The translations under genes were made by a program, and so were the position numbers. Positions 6,828 through 14,111 of a stretch of DNA of 64,000 nucleotides are shown piece after piece (the first letter of the stretch is position 1; each line of letters starts with the position of its first letter). The notes beneath the pieces are model-generated. The model saw nothing but the letters and a program-made list of their open reading frames with translations. It ran no database searches and had not been told where the DNA came from. The stretch lies in contig AZWL01000006.1 of assembly GCA_000514715.1 (NCBI GenBank), positions 272,229 through 336,228 of the forward strand, written 5' to 3'. This DNA comes from Streptomyces sp. CNH099 (GTDB lineage: Bacteria; Actinomycetota; Actinomycetes; Streptomycetales; Streptomycetaceae).

Positions 6828-8641
6828 CGGCGGCGCCGCGCACGGCGTTCCCGAGCCCTTACGAGCAGCCCGCCCCTTCCGGCGCGGCGGGCTGGGAGGA
6901 GCTGTACCCGTACCACCTGCTCTTCCAGCCCTGGCGGCGCGCGGCCGACGAGGAGCGGTTCTGGTTCTGCGACAGCCAGCACTGGCCCACCGTGGTGAAG
7001 CCGTTCGAGGCGGCCGTCGTCGAGCTCGTCTTCAAGTCCCTGGGCCAGTTCAACACCCGGCACTTCGTCGTTCCGTCCGCGTACGGCATCGCGGCCCGCA
7101 TCCACCAGGGCTACGTCTATCTCAGCCCGGTGGAGGTGCCGCAGAGCCGGGTTCCCGCCCGCGTGCCGCAGTTCCTTCAGCGCGCCGGGTACTACTACGC
7201 GAACTGGGACAGGCTGCTGGAGAACTGGAAGGGCAAGGTCCGCGGCGTCATCGGGGAACTGGAGTCGATCAGCTTCACCGAGCCGCCGGAGGTCCAGCCG
7301 TACGAGGAGATCGAGGCGGGCGTCGGCCTGGACGCCGCCGACGCCCTGCTCGGCGGATACGACCGGCTCCTCGCCCTGTGCCACCGCGCCTGGCAGTACC
7401 ACTTCGAGTTCCTGAACCTCGGTTACGCGGCCTACCTGGACTTCTTCCACTTCTGCAAGCAACGGTTCCCGGGCATCCCGGACCAGGGCGTCGCGGCGAT
7501 GGTGACGGGCGCGGAGATGGAGCTGTTCCGCCCGGACGACGAGCTGAGGAAGCTGGCCAAGCTCGCCGTCGCGCTGGGCGCCGACAGGGCGCTGACCGCG
7601 CCCGACCCCGGGGAGCACACCCTGACCGCCGTCGGTCGCGAGCCGCGCGGCCGCGACTGGCTCGACGCCTGGGACGACGCCCGCGACCCCTGGTTCAACT
7701 TCACGTCGGGCAACGGCCTCTACAGCGGCGACCGGTACTGGCGGGACACCCCCTCGCTTCCGCTGGGGTACATCCGCGACTACATCCTGCGCCTGCGGCG
7801 GGGCGAGAACATCGACCGCCCCCTCGCCGAACTCCTCGCCGAGCGCGAGCGGATCACCGGCGAGTACACCGCACTGCTCGACCCCCCGGAACGCGCCGAC
7901 TTCGCGGCGAAACTGGACCTCGCCCGCCAGGTCTACCCGTACGTGGAGAACCACAACTTCCACATCGAGCACTGGGCGATGGGCGTCTTCTGGCGCAAGT
8001 CCAGGGAGCTGTCCGCCCTGCTGCACCGGGCGGGGTTCTGGCCCGGCGCGAACGACATGTTCCACCTCACGCGCGACGAGGTCCGGGCCGCGCTGTTCGA
8101 CTACGCGTCCGGGTGGGCGATCGGCGTCGAGCCGGCCGGCCCCGGCCGCTGGCCCGCGGAAGTGGAACGGCGCCGCCGGATCGTGGCCGCCCTCGCCCGG
8201 CAGCGCCCGGAACCGGCGCTGAACAAGCCTCCGGCGGACGTCACCGAGCCGTTCAGCGTCATGCTGTGGGGCATCACCGGCGAGCGGATCCGGTCCTGGC
8301 TGGACGCCCCGGGCCACGGGGGCGACCTGACCGGCATGGCCGCCTCGCCGGGCGTCGTCGAGGGCACGGCCCGGGTGATCGGCAGCCCCGACGAGCTGGA
8401 CCTCGTAGCGGAGGGGGACATCCTCGTCGCGCCGGTCACCGCGCCGAGTTGGGCGCCGGTCTTCGGCAGGATCCGCGCGACCGTCACCGACATCGGGGGC
8501 GTCATGTCCCACGCGGCCATCGTCTGCCGCGAGTACCGCCTGCCCGCCGTCACCGGGACGGGCTCGGCGTCCACCCGCATCAGGACCGGCCAGCGGATCC
8601 GGGTGGACGGCACCTCCGGCACCGTCACCGTCCTCGACTGA
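6824..8641 (+). CDS. PEP-utilising enzyme subunit with mobile phospho-histidine domain
   Basis: A 605-residue protein. Residues 1 to about 490 resemble the large substrate-side subunit of phenylphosphate synthase and related phosphotransferases, including ENHNFHIEHWAMGVFWR. The last 100 residues are the swivelling phospho-carrier domain with TDIGGVMSHAAIVCREYRLP, in which His563 is the expected phosphorylated histidine (His569 in the Thauera enzyme, as I recall). Together with the upstream ATP-grasp subunit this should transfer a phosphoryl group from ATP or PEP to an unknown acceptor. No carboxylase or other phenol-degradation gene is adjacent. Translation is coupled to the upstream gene. 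Confidence 0.85.
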   Translation: MTAAPRTAFPSPYEQPAPSGAAGWEELYPYHLLFQPWRRAADEERFWFCDSQHWPTVVKPFEAAVVELVFKSLGQFNTRHFVVPSAYGIAARIHQGYVYLSPVEVPQSRVPARVPQFLQRAGYYYANWDRLLENWKGKVRGVIGELESISFTEPPEVQPYEEIEAGVGLDAADALLGGYDRLLALCHRAWQYHFEFLNLGYAAYLDFFHFCKQRFPGIPDQGVAAMVTGAEMELFRPDDELRKLAKLAVALGADRALTAPDPGEHTLTAVGREPRGRDWLDAWDDARDPWFNFTSGNGLYSGDRYWRDTPSLPLGYIRDYILRLRRGENIDRPLAELLAERERITGEYTALLDPPERADFAAKLDLARQVYPYVENHNFHIEHWAMGVFWRKSRELSALLHRAGFWPGANDMFHLTRDEVRAALFDYASGWAIGVEPAGPGRWPAEVERRRRIVAALARQRPEPALNKPPADVTEPFSVMLWGITGERIRSWLDAPGHGGDLTGMAASPGVVEGTARVIGSPDELDLVAEGDILVAPVTAPSWAPVFGRIRATVTDIGGVMSHAAIVCREYRLPAVTGTGSASTRIRTGQRIRVDGTSGTVTVLD

Positions 8642-8675
8642 CGGCGCCCCACACAGCGCGATGCCGGCGTCCGGA

Positions 8676-8710
8676 CTCGGGACGGCCGCGCTCGGGACGG
8701 CCGCGCTCGG
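8676..8710. repeat. 15-bp tandem repeat
   Basis: The unit CTCGGGACGGCCGCG occurs twice head to tail and starts a third time, in the 140-bp gap between the PEP-utilising gene and the SpoIIE-type gene. No role evident. Confidence 0.6.
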
Positions 8711-8783
8711 GGTGCGTCGCCTGCGCCACGCGGTGGGGCACGGCCCGTACGGCGGGGAGACATCCTCTCGGTTGAATGTGGAT

Positions 8784-11249
8784 ATGTCAGGCGTGACCCT
8801 TGGTGATATGGACACGTATCCGCCGCTCGGAGTGGTCGTGACCGACCGGGAGGGCCTGATCACCGGGTGGACACCCGGAGCGGAGCGCCTGCTCGGGTAC
8901 ACCGACGCCGAGGCCCGTGGCCGGTCCGCGGCGGAGCTGCTGGACGCTCCCGCGCTGGCGGGCGGGGAGGCGGCGCGGGGCGCCGGGGCCGCCGGGCCCG
9001 GCGAGCGGCCCCCGTCCCTCGACGTACGTCACCGGGACGGGCACCGGCTGCGCGTGGCCGTCTCCCGGCACGCCTTCGCCCCCGAGGCGGACGACACCGG
9101 GGCGGGGGCCGGCAGCGTCCTGCTCGTCGGCACGCCGTCCGGGCCGGCGGCGGAGCGCCTGCGGCAGGCGCTGTCCGGCTGGGCACTGCGGGACTCGCCC
9201 CTGGCCCTGACGGTGTACGACACGGATCTGCGCTGCGTGTGGCAGAGCGCCGCGATGCGGCGCCTCGGCGGCCTGGCGGAGGAGGCGCGGCCCGGACGCC
9301 GGCCGGCGGAGGTCCTCACCGGCTCCGACGGGGTGGAGTGGGAGGAGCGGCTGCGGCTGGCCATGGCCACGGGGGAGGAGCAGGCCAGCGAGCTGAAGGG
9401 CACCGACCTGGCCGAAGCCCGATCGCGTGTCCTCAGCGTCTCGGCGACCCCGCTGCGGGACCCCGAGGGCCGCATCATCGGCGTCTGCGCCCTCGTCAGC
9501 GACGTGACCGAGAGGCGTCGTGCCCGCGAGCGCCTCTCCCTGCTGAACGACGCGAGCCTGCACATCGGCAGCACCCTCGACATCGCACAGACCGCACGCG
9601 AACTCACCGAGGTGACCGTGCCCAGGCTCACCGACGTCGCCCGCGTGGACCTGCTGGAGGTCATTCTCAGAGGCGACGAACCCGCCCCGGGGCCGCTGGC
9701 CGGCCCCGTGCGGCTGCGCCGCATCGCGGAGATGACGCTGGCCGAGGGGGTCGCCACGACACAGCACACCGTCGGCGAGGCCGACGTCTACCTGGAGAAC
9801 TCACCGGCCGCCCTGTGCCTGGCCACCGGCCGGTCCGCGCTGTACCGGACCAACGACGAACCGCCGATCCGCAGCTACATCGACCAGTCCCCCGAGCGGC
9901 AGGCGAAGGTCCGGCGGCTCGGGACGCACTCGTGGATGCTCCTCCCGATGAAAGCCAGGGGTACGACGCTCGGCGTGGTGTGGTTCACCCGCACCCGGGA
10001 GACCCCCGAGAGCTTCGGGGAGGACGACCTCTCCCTCGCCGAGGACGTGGTGGCACGGGCGGCGGTCTGCCTGGACAACGCCCGGCGCTTCGCCCGCGAA
10101 CGCGTGGCGGCTCTCTCCCTGCAGCGCAACCTGCTGCCGCGGCGGATGCCGGAGCAGTCGGCGGTGGAGTCCGCCTCCCGCTACCTGCCCGCCGCACAGC
10201 AGACCGGCGTGGGCGGCGACTGGTTCGACGTGATCGGGCTCTCCGGAGCCAGGGTCGCGCTGGTCGTCGGCGACGTGGTCGGGCACGGCATCCTCGCGGC
10301 CGCCACGATGGGACGGCTGCGTATCGCCGTACGCACCCTCGCCGACGTGGACCTCGCCCCCGAGGAACTGCTCACCCGCCTCGACGACCTCGTCATCCGG
10401 CTGTCGGCGGAGTCCGGGGCCGACACGGAGCCGACCGGGGCGCAGGTCGCCGGGGACATCGGGGCCACCTGCCTGTACGCGGTGTACGACCCGGTCTCCA
10501 GGCGCTGCTCCATGGCGCTGGCCGGTCACCTGCCGCCGGCCGTCGTCGGCCCGGACGGCACCGCCGCGTTCCTGGACGTCCCCGTGGGCCCGCCGCTCGG
10601 ACTGGGCGGGCTGCCGTTCGAACCGACGGACGTCACCCTCCCGGAGGGCAGCCTGCTCGCCCTCTACACCGACGGCCTGATCCATGCCCGCCACCGGGAC
10701 ATCGAGGAGGGACTCGACGCTCTGCGGGAGGCACTGGCCGCGCCGGCGGACTCGCTGGACGCGCTGTGCGACCACGCCGTACGCACGATGCTGCCCGAGC
10801 ACCCCACCGACGACGCCGCCCTGCTCCTGGTGCGCCCCCGGACCCTGGACAGGCGCAGGATCGCCGTATGGGACGTGGACGCGGCGGCCGCCGCCGTGGC
10901 GCGGGTGCGCTCGGACACCGTCCGCGTCCTTGCCGAGTGGGGACTGGAGGAGGCCGCGTTCGTCACCGAACTGGTGGTCAGCGAACTGGTCACGAACGCC
11001 ATCCGGTACGGCGCCCCGCCGATCCAACTGCGGCTGATCCACGACCGCATGCTGATCTGCGAGGTCTCCGACTCCAGCAGCACCGCACCGCATCTGCGGC
11101 GGGCCCGGGTGCTGGACGAGGGCGGCCGGGGCCTGCTGCTGGTCGCGCAGCTCACCGAGCGCTGGGGCACGCGGCACACGACGGCGGGCAAGACGATCTG
11201 GTGCGAGCAGCCCCTGGCCGCGGACGACGACCGGCTTACCGGGGGGTAG
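8784..11249 (+). CDS. PAS-PAS-GAF SpoIIE-type protein phosphatase with C-terminal HATPase domain
   Basis: A roughly 820-residue signalling protein. The order is: PAS domain (VVVTDREGLITGWTPGAERL), second PAS ending CALVSDVTERRRARERL, GAF domain, SpoIIE/PP2C phosphatase (GGDWFDVIGL, VGDVVGHG, AGHLPPAVV, LYTDGLIHAR) and an anti-sigma-factor-like HATPase (TELVVSELVTNAIRYG, GGRGLLLVAQL). Such proteins usually dephosphorylate anti-anti-sigma factors and may also bind or phosphorylate partners in partner-switching systems. No membrane span is seen. The start is uncertain: ATG 8784 and ATG 8808 are both possible. Position behind the split PEP enzyme hints at linkage, but 142 nt separate them. Confidence 0.87.
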   Translation: MSGVTLGDMDTYPPLGVVVTDREGLITGWTPGAERLLGYTDAEARGRSAAELLDAPALAGGEAARGAGAAGPGERPPSLDVRHRDGHRLRVAVSRHAFAPEADDTGAGAGSVLLVGTPSGPAAERLRQALSGWALRDSPLALTVYDTDLRCVWQSAAMRRLGGLAEEARPGRRPAEVLTGSDGVEWEERLRLAMATGEEQASELKGTDLAEARSRVLSVSATPLRDPEGRIIGVCALVSDVTERRRARERLSLLNDASLHIGSTLDIAQTARELTEVTVPRLTDVARVDLLEVILRGDEPAPGPLAGPVRLRRIAEMTLAEGVATTQHTVGEADVYLENSPAALCLATGRSALYRTNDEPPIRSYIDQSPERQAKVRRLGTHSWMLLPMKARGTTLGVVWFTRTRETPESFGEDDLSLAEDVVARAAVCLDNARRFARERVAALSLQRNLLPRRMPEQSAVESASRYLPAAQQTGVGGDWFDVIGLSGARVALVVGDVVGHGILAAATMGRLRIAVRTLADVDLAPEELLTRLDDLVIRLSAESGADTEPTGAQVAGDIGATCLYAVYDPVSRRCSMALAGHLPPAVVGPDGTAAFLDVPVGPPLGLGGLPFEPTDVTLPEGSLLALYTDGLIHARHRDIEEGLDALREALAAPADSLDALCDHAVRTMLPEHPTDDAALLLVRPRTLDRRRIAVWDVDAAAAAVARVRSDTVRVLAEWGLEEAAFVTELVVSELVTNAIRYGAPPIQLRLIHDRMLICEVSDSSSTAPHLRRARVLDEGGRGLLLVAQLTERWGTRHTTAGKTIWCEQPLAADDDRLTGG

Positions 11250-11282
11250 CCGCCGGCGCCGCGACCCGCCGCCGAGCGCGGC

Positions 11283-11534
11283 TCAGAACTCGTCCCACCA
11301 CTTGTCGCCCTCCTCCCGCCGGTTGCCGGTGATCGCCGCCAGCGGCGGCAGCACGGCCGCGACCACGCACATCGCGACGGCCGCGGGCGCGGAGAGCGGG
11401 TAGACGACGGCGCCGGCCAGCACGAACAGCAGCACGGCGGAGCCCATCAGCAGGAAGTAGCGCCTCCGGCGCCGCGGCTGACTGCGCGGCACCCGGGGGT
11501 CCAGCCGGAAGCCGTGCAGACGGAAGCCCCGCAT
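11283..11534 (-). CDS. DUF3099-type small membrane protein
   Basis: An 83-residue protein with a basic N-terminus (QPRRRRRYFLLMG) and two hydrophobic spans, followed by an ITGNRREEGDKWWDEF tail. The pattern of basic arm, two spans, PLAAI.GNRR and WWDEF end matches my recollection of DUF3099, found across Streptomyces next to sulfurtransferase genes. The ATG follows a TACCGT box by 6 nt, so the GGAGGG directly abutting the ATG is too close to serve as a ribosome binding site. Function unknown. Confidence 0.68.
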   Translation of the reverse strand: MRGFRLHGFRLDPRVPRSQPRRRRRYFLLMGSAVLLFVLAGAVVYPLSAPAAVAMCVVAAVLPPLAAITGNRREEGDKWWDEF

Positions 11535-11540
11535 CCCTCC

Positions 11541-11546
11541 ACGGTA
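11541..11546 (-). promoter_or_regulatory. -10 box TACCGT of the DUF3099 gene
   Basis: TACCGT on the minus strand lies 6 nt before the ATG, which would give a leaderless transcript. Confidence 0.4.
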
Positions 11547-11625
11547 CGCCCGGGAGGGGGTGCGGGGCTTCCGCGCGGCCTGCGTGCCCGTACGGCCCGA
11601 CTCGGCCCGCGGGCCGGCCCGCGGC

Positions 11626-11913
11626 TCAGACCGCGATCGCGACCTCCGAGAGGCCGCCCTGCCGGGCGACCACCGTGCGGTCGGCGGTGCCGCCGGGCAC
11701 CAGGGCGCGTACGGTCCAGGTGCCCTCCGCCGCGTAGAACCGGAACTGGCCGGTGGCCGAGGTCGGCACCTCGGCGGTGAACTCGCCGGAGGCGTCCAGC
11801 AGCCGCACGTAACCGGTGACGGGCTCGCCGTCGCGGGTCACGGAGCCCTGGATGGTGGTCTCGCCGGCCTTGGCGGTGGCGGCGTCGGGGCCGCCTGCCG
11901 TGGCTCCGCACAT
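11626..11913 (-). CDS. DUF1416 protein, sulfurtransferase partner
   Basis: A 95-residue protein beginning MCGATAGGPD with an Ig-like/transthyretin-like beta fold (TIQGSVTRDGEPVTGYVRLL, GQFRFYAAEGTWTVRAL). DUF1416 proteins are regularly encoded immediately after thiosulfate sulfurtransferase in actinomycetes, as here (55 nt downstream of it). The N-terminal MCG cysteine is conserved in the family as I remember it and could carry sulfur, but that is inference. The ribosome binding site AAAGGAA precedes the ATG. Probably one operon with the sulfurtransferase. Confidence 0.82.
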   Translation of the reverse strand: MCGATAGGPDAATAKAGETTIQGSVTRDGEPVTGYVRLLDASGEFTAEVPTSATGQFRFYAAEGTWTVRALVPGGTADRTVVARQGGLSEVAIAV

Positions 11914-11968
11914 GAGGTGGTTCCTTTCGTCGGTCTGCGCTGGGGCGGTGGGGCGGTGGGGCGGTCGG

Positions 11969-12808
11969 TCAGTCGTTGGCGCCCAGCTCGATCGGCACGC
12001 CGACGAGCGAGCCGTACTCGGTCCAGGAGCCGTCGTAGTTCTTGACGTTCGGCTGGCCCAGCAGCTCGTGCAGCACGAACCAGGTGTGCGCCGAGCGCTC
12101 GCCGATGCGGCAGTAGGCGATGGTGTCCTTGGCCAGGTCCACGCCCTCGCCCTCGTACAGCTCCTTCAGCTCGTCGTCCGACTTGAAGGTGCCGTCGTCG
12201 TTGGCCGACTTCGACCACGGGATGTTCCGCGCGGAGGGCACGTGCCCGGGCCGCTGCGACTGCTCCTGCGGCAGGTGCGCGGGGGCCAGCAGCTTGCCGG
12301 AGAACTCGTCGGGCGAGCGGACGTCGACGAGGTTGAGGGAGCCGATGGCGGCGACGACGTCGTCGCGGAAGGCGCGGATGGAGGTGTCCTGCGGCTTGGC
12401 CCGGTACTGCGTGGCCGGGCGCTGCGGCACCTCGGCGACCAGGTCGCGGGAGTCCAGCTCCCACTTCTTGCGGCCGCCGTCGAGGAGCCTGACGTCGCCG
12501 TGGCCGTAGAGCTTGAAGTACCAGTACGCGTAGGCGGCGAACCAGTTGTTGTTGCCGCCGTAGAGGACGACGGTGTCGTCGTTCGCGATGCCGCGCTCGG
12601 ACAGCAGCTTCTCGAAGCCGGCCTGGTCGACGAAGTCGCGGCGCACCGGGTCCTGGAGGTCGCTCTTCCAGTCGATGCGGACGGCGTTCCTGATGTGGTT
12701 CTTGTCGTACGCGGCGGTGTCCTCGTCGACCTCGACGAGGACGACCTTCGGGTTGTCGAGGTTGGCCTCGACCCAGTCGGCGTCCACCAGGACGTCACTG
12801 CGGCTCAT
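11969..12808 (-). CDS. Thiosulfate/3-mercaptopyruvate sulfurtransferase
   Basis: A 279-residue tandem-rhodanese sulfurtransferase. The N-terminal inactive rhodanese domain spans about residues 5-125 and the catalytic domain about 145-275. The active-site loop CRIGERS carries Cys233, and its CRxGxR form is typical of enzymes that prefer thiosulfate. It moves sulfane sulfur to cyanide or thiol acceptors in the cytoplasm. GGAGGAG lies about 6 nt before the ATG. A 161-nt leader containing a hairpin and a Cys-bearing leader peptide lies upstream, so sulfur- or cysteine-dependent control is likely. The DUF1416 gene follows. Confidence 0.93.
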   Translation of the reverse strand: MSRSDVLVDADWVEANLDNPKVVLVEVDEDTAAYDKNHIRNAVRIDWKSDLQDPVRRDFVDQAGFEKLLSERGIANDDTVVLYGGNNNWFAAYAYWYFKLYGHGDVRLLDGGRKKWELDSRDLVAEVPQRPATQYRAKPQDTSIRAFRDDVVAAIGSLNLVDVRSPDEFSGKLLAPAHLPQEQSQRPGHVPSARNIPWSKSANDDGTFKSDDELKELYEGEGVDLAKDTIAYCRIGERSAHTWFVLHELLGQPNVKNYDGSWTEYGSLVGVPIELGAND

Positions 12809-12902
12809 CTGCTTCTCCTCCGGAGCGCTGAGACGGGGGTACGGGCGGGTGTGCGCCGGGGCGCGGCGGGCAGGGCGGAGCGCCGGGCGCGTTGTGTGGG
12901 AC

Positions 12903-12939
12903 AGCCGGGCGGAACGGTGCGGGGAGGCACGGCCCGGCT
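12903..12939 (-). promoter_or_regulatory. Possible attenuator hairpin ahead of sulfurtransferase
   Basis: AGCCGGGC and GCCCGGCT form a perfect 8-bp stem with an inner GTGC/GCAC pair. The hairpin lies between the leader-peptide stop and the sulfurtransferase start. It could act in attenuation; no U-tract follows. Confidence 0.4.
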
Positions 12940-12969
12940 GGGGGCGGGAGCTGCGGACCCGGGCCCCGG

Positions 12970-13080
12970 TCAGGCGGTGCGACAGAGCATGGCGGCCACG
13001 CGGCACAGGTCGACGGCGCGCCGCTTGGTCAGGTGATCTGCCTGTCCCCTGGGACGGGGACCGCTCATCGAGCACAGCAT
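12970..13080 (-). CDS. 36-residue Cys-containing leader peptide
   Basis: A small ORF on the minus strand that begins MLCSMSGPRPRGQAD and ends VDLCRVAAMLCRTA, with Cys at positions 3, 26 and 33. It closes 161 nt before the sulfurtransferase ATG. It resembles the 'putative leader peptide' family I recall in front of sulfur-metabolism genes in Streptomyces, whose LCR-containing tail is conserved. Its ATG lies 7 nt after a good promoter, so it is probably translated from a leaderless mRNA. Ribosome stalling at Cys codons could adjust expression of the downstream gene; that mechanism is inference. Confidence 0.78.
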   Translation of the reverse strand: MLCSMSGPRPRGQADHLTKRRAVDLCRVAAMLCRTA

Positions 13081-13087
13081 GCCCCCG

Positions 13088-13117
13088 ATCGTACGGAGGG
13101 ACGTGCGCGTGTGTCAC
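13088..13117 (-). promoter_or_regulatory. Promoter for leader peptide and sulfurtransferase operon
   Basis: A GTGACA -35 (13112-13117) is separated by 18 nt from a TACGAT -10 (13088-13093), which ends 7 nt before the leader-peptide ATG. It matches the vegetative sigma consensus and predicts transcription starting at or next to the ATG. Confidence 0.7.
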
Positions 13118-13276
13118 CGCTGTGTCGGATGATGAGACGACTTCGTCCGGATAGCGGGATGAGAGAGGGTGTGCCCGGGCCGCGCGCCGGGGCGCGGGAG
13201 GGCTGGCCGGGGCCGGGCTTCTGCGGTATGGACGCGGGGGTCTCAGCCTACGGACGCGGGGGCCCGGGCGGGCCGC

Positions 13277-14005
13277 TCAGTTGCGTGCCGAGCGCTCGTC
13301 GCCCAGCTCCACGTCCTCGCCGCCGCCCGTGACCACGATCCCGTCCTTCGTCACCTCGACGTCCGTCAGCCGTATGCCGGGCGGCAGGTCCTCGACCGTC
13401 CAGTTGTAGTCCATGCGGTCGCGGACGAAGTCCTCCAGGCCCGGCACGCCCCGGAGGTTGTCGACGTCGGTGGCGCGCAGCCGGATCGTGTCGCCGTCGA
13501 CCACGCTCACCTCGCCGAACAGCGACTCCTCCAGCCGCTGCCCGAGGAAGCTCGCCCCGACCGTCGCCCGCACCTTGTCGTCGCCGGCCGCGTCCTTCCC
13601 GCCGTACGACACCTCCACCACCGGCAGCGCCGCCGAGACGTCCGCGTACGTGATCGTCACCGTGCCGTCGGCCCGGTCCGCCGTCGCGCGGTCCCAGTCG
13701 TCGCCCTCGATCCGCACCCCCGCCAGCTCGCCGCGCACGCCGTCCAGGCGCAGCGCCCGGCCGCCGCTGCCGACGGCGTCGATGCCGTCGATCCGCACGT
13801 CCACGGCCTCGAACTCGCGGGACATCACCTGGGTGAGGAAGGGGAACCCCTTGATGTCGATCTCGGGCCGCTTGGACAGCCCGTACTCCTTCTCGATGCG
13901 GTCCGCCGCGTCCGACTCCGCCAGCCGGAGCGCGATGCGGTCGGCGGCCACCGCGAGCACGCCGAGCACGACCAGCACCACCGCTGTGATCCTCAACGCG
14001 CGCAT
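13277..14005 (-). CDS. DUF2993 / LmeA-like phospholipid-binding protein
   Basis: A 242-residue protein with an N-terminal hydrophobic segment (ITAVVLVVLGVLAVAADRIA) that serves as a signal or anchor, then a DUF2993 domain. Recognisable parts are KRPEIDIKGFPFLTQV, the FxAVDVRIDGI strand, and the C-terminal LPPGIRLTDVEVTKDGIVVTGGG. The family is extracytoplasmic and related to lipid-carrying tubular proteins; LmeA acts in lipomannan assembly in mycobacteria. The ribosome binding site GGAGA precedes the ATG. The specific role in this organism is unknown. Confidence 0.8.
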   Translation of the reverse strand: MRALRITAVVLVVLGVLAVAADRIALRLAESDAADRIEKEYGLSKRPEIDIKGFPFLTQVMSREFEAVDVRIDGIDAVGSGGRALRLDGVRGELAGVRIEGDDWDRATADRADGTVTITYADVSAALPVVEVSYGGKDAAGDDKVRATVGASFLGQRLEESLFGEVSVVDGDTIRLRATDVDNLRGVPGLEDFVRDRMDYNWTVEDLPPGIRLTDVEVTKDGIVVTGGGEDVELGDERSARN

Positions 14006-14111
14006 CGGCTCTCCGCCCCCCGGTCGGTCCTGCCCGAGAGCTTAGACAGGTGTTCGGCCCCGCACCCGCAGGTTGGCGGGAGCGGCGGCCGGTCTCCGGC
14101 ACGGTCACGGA

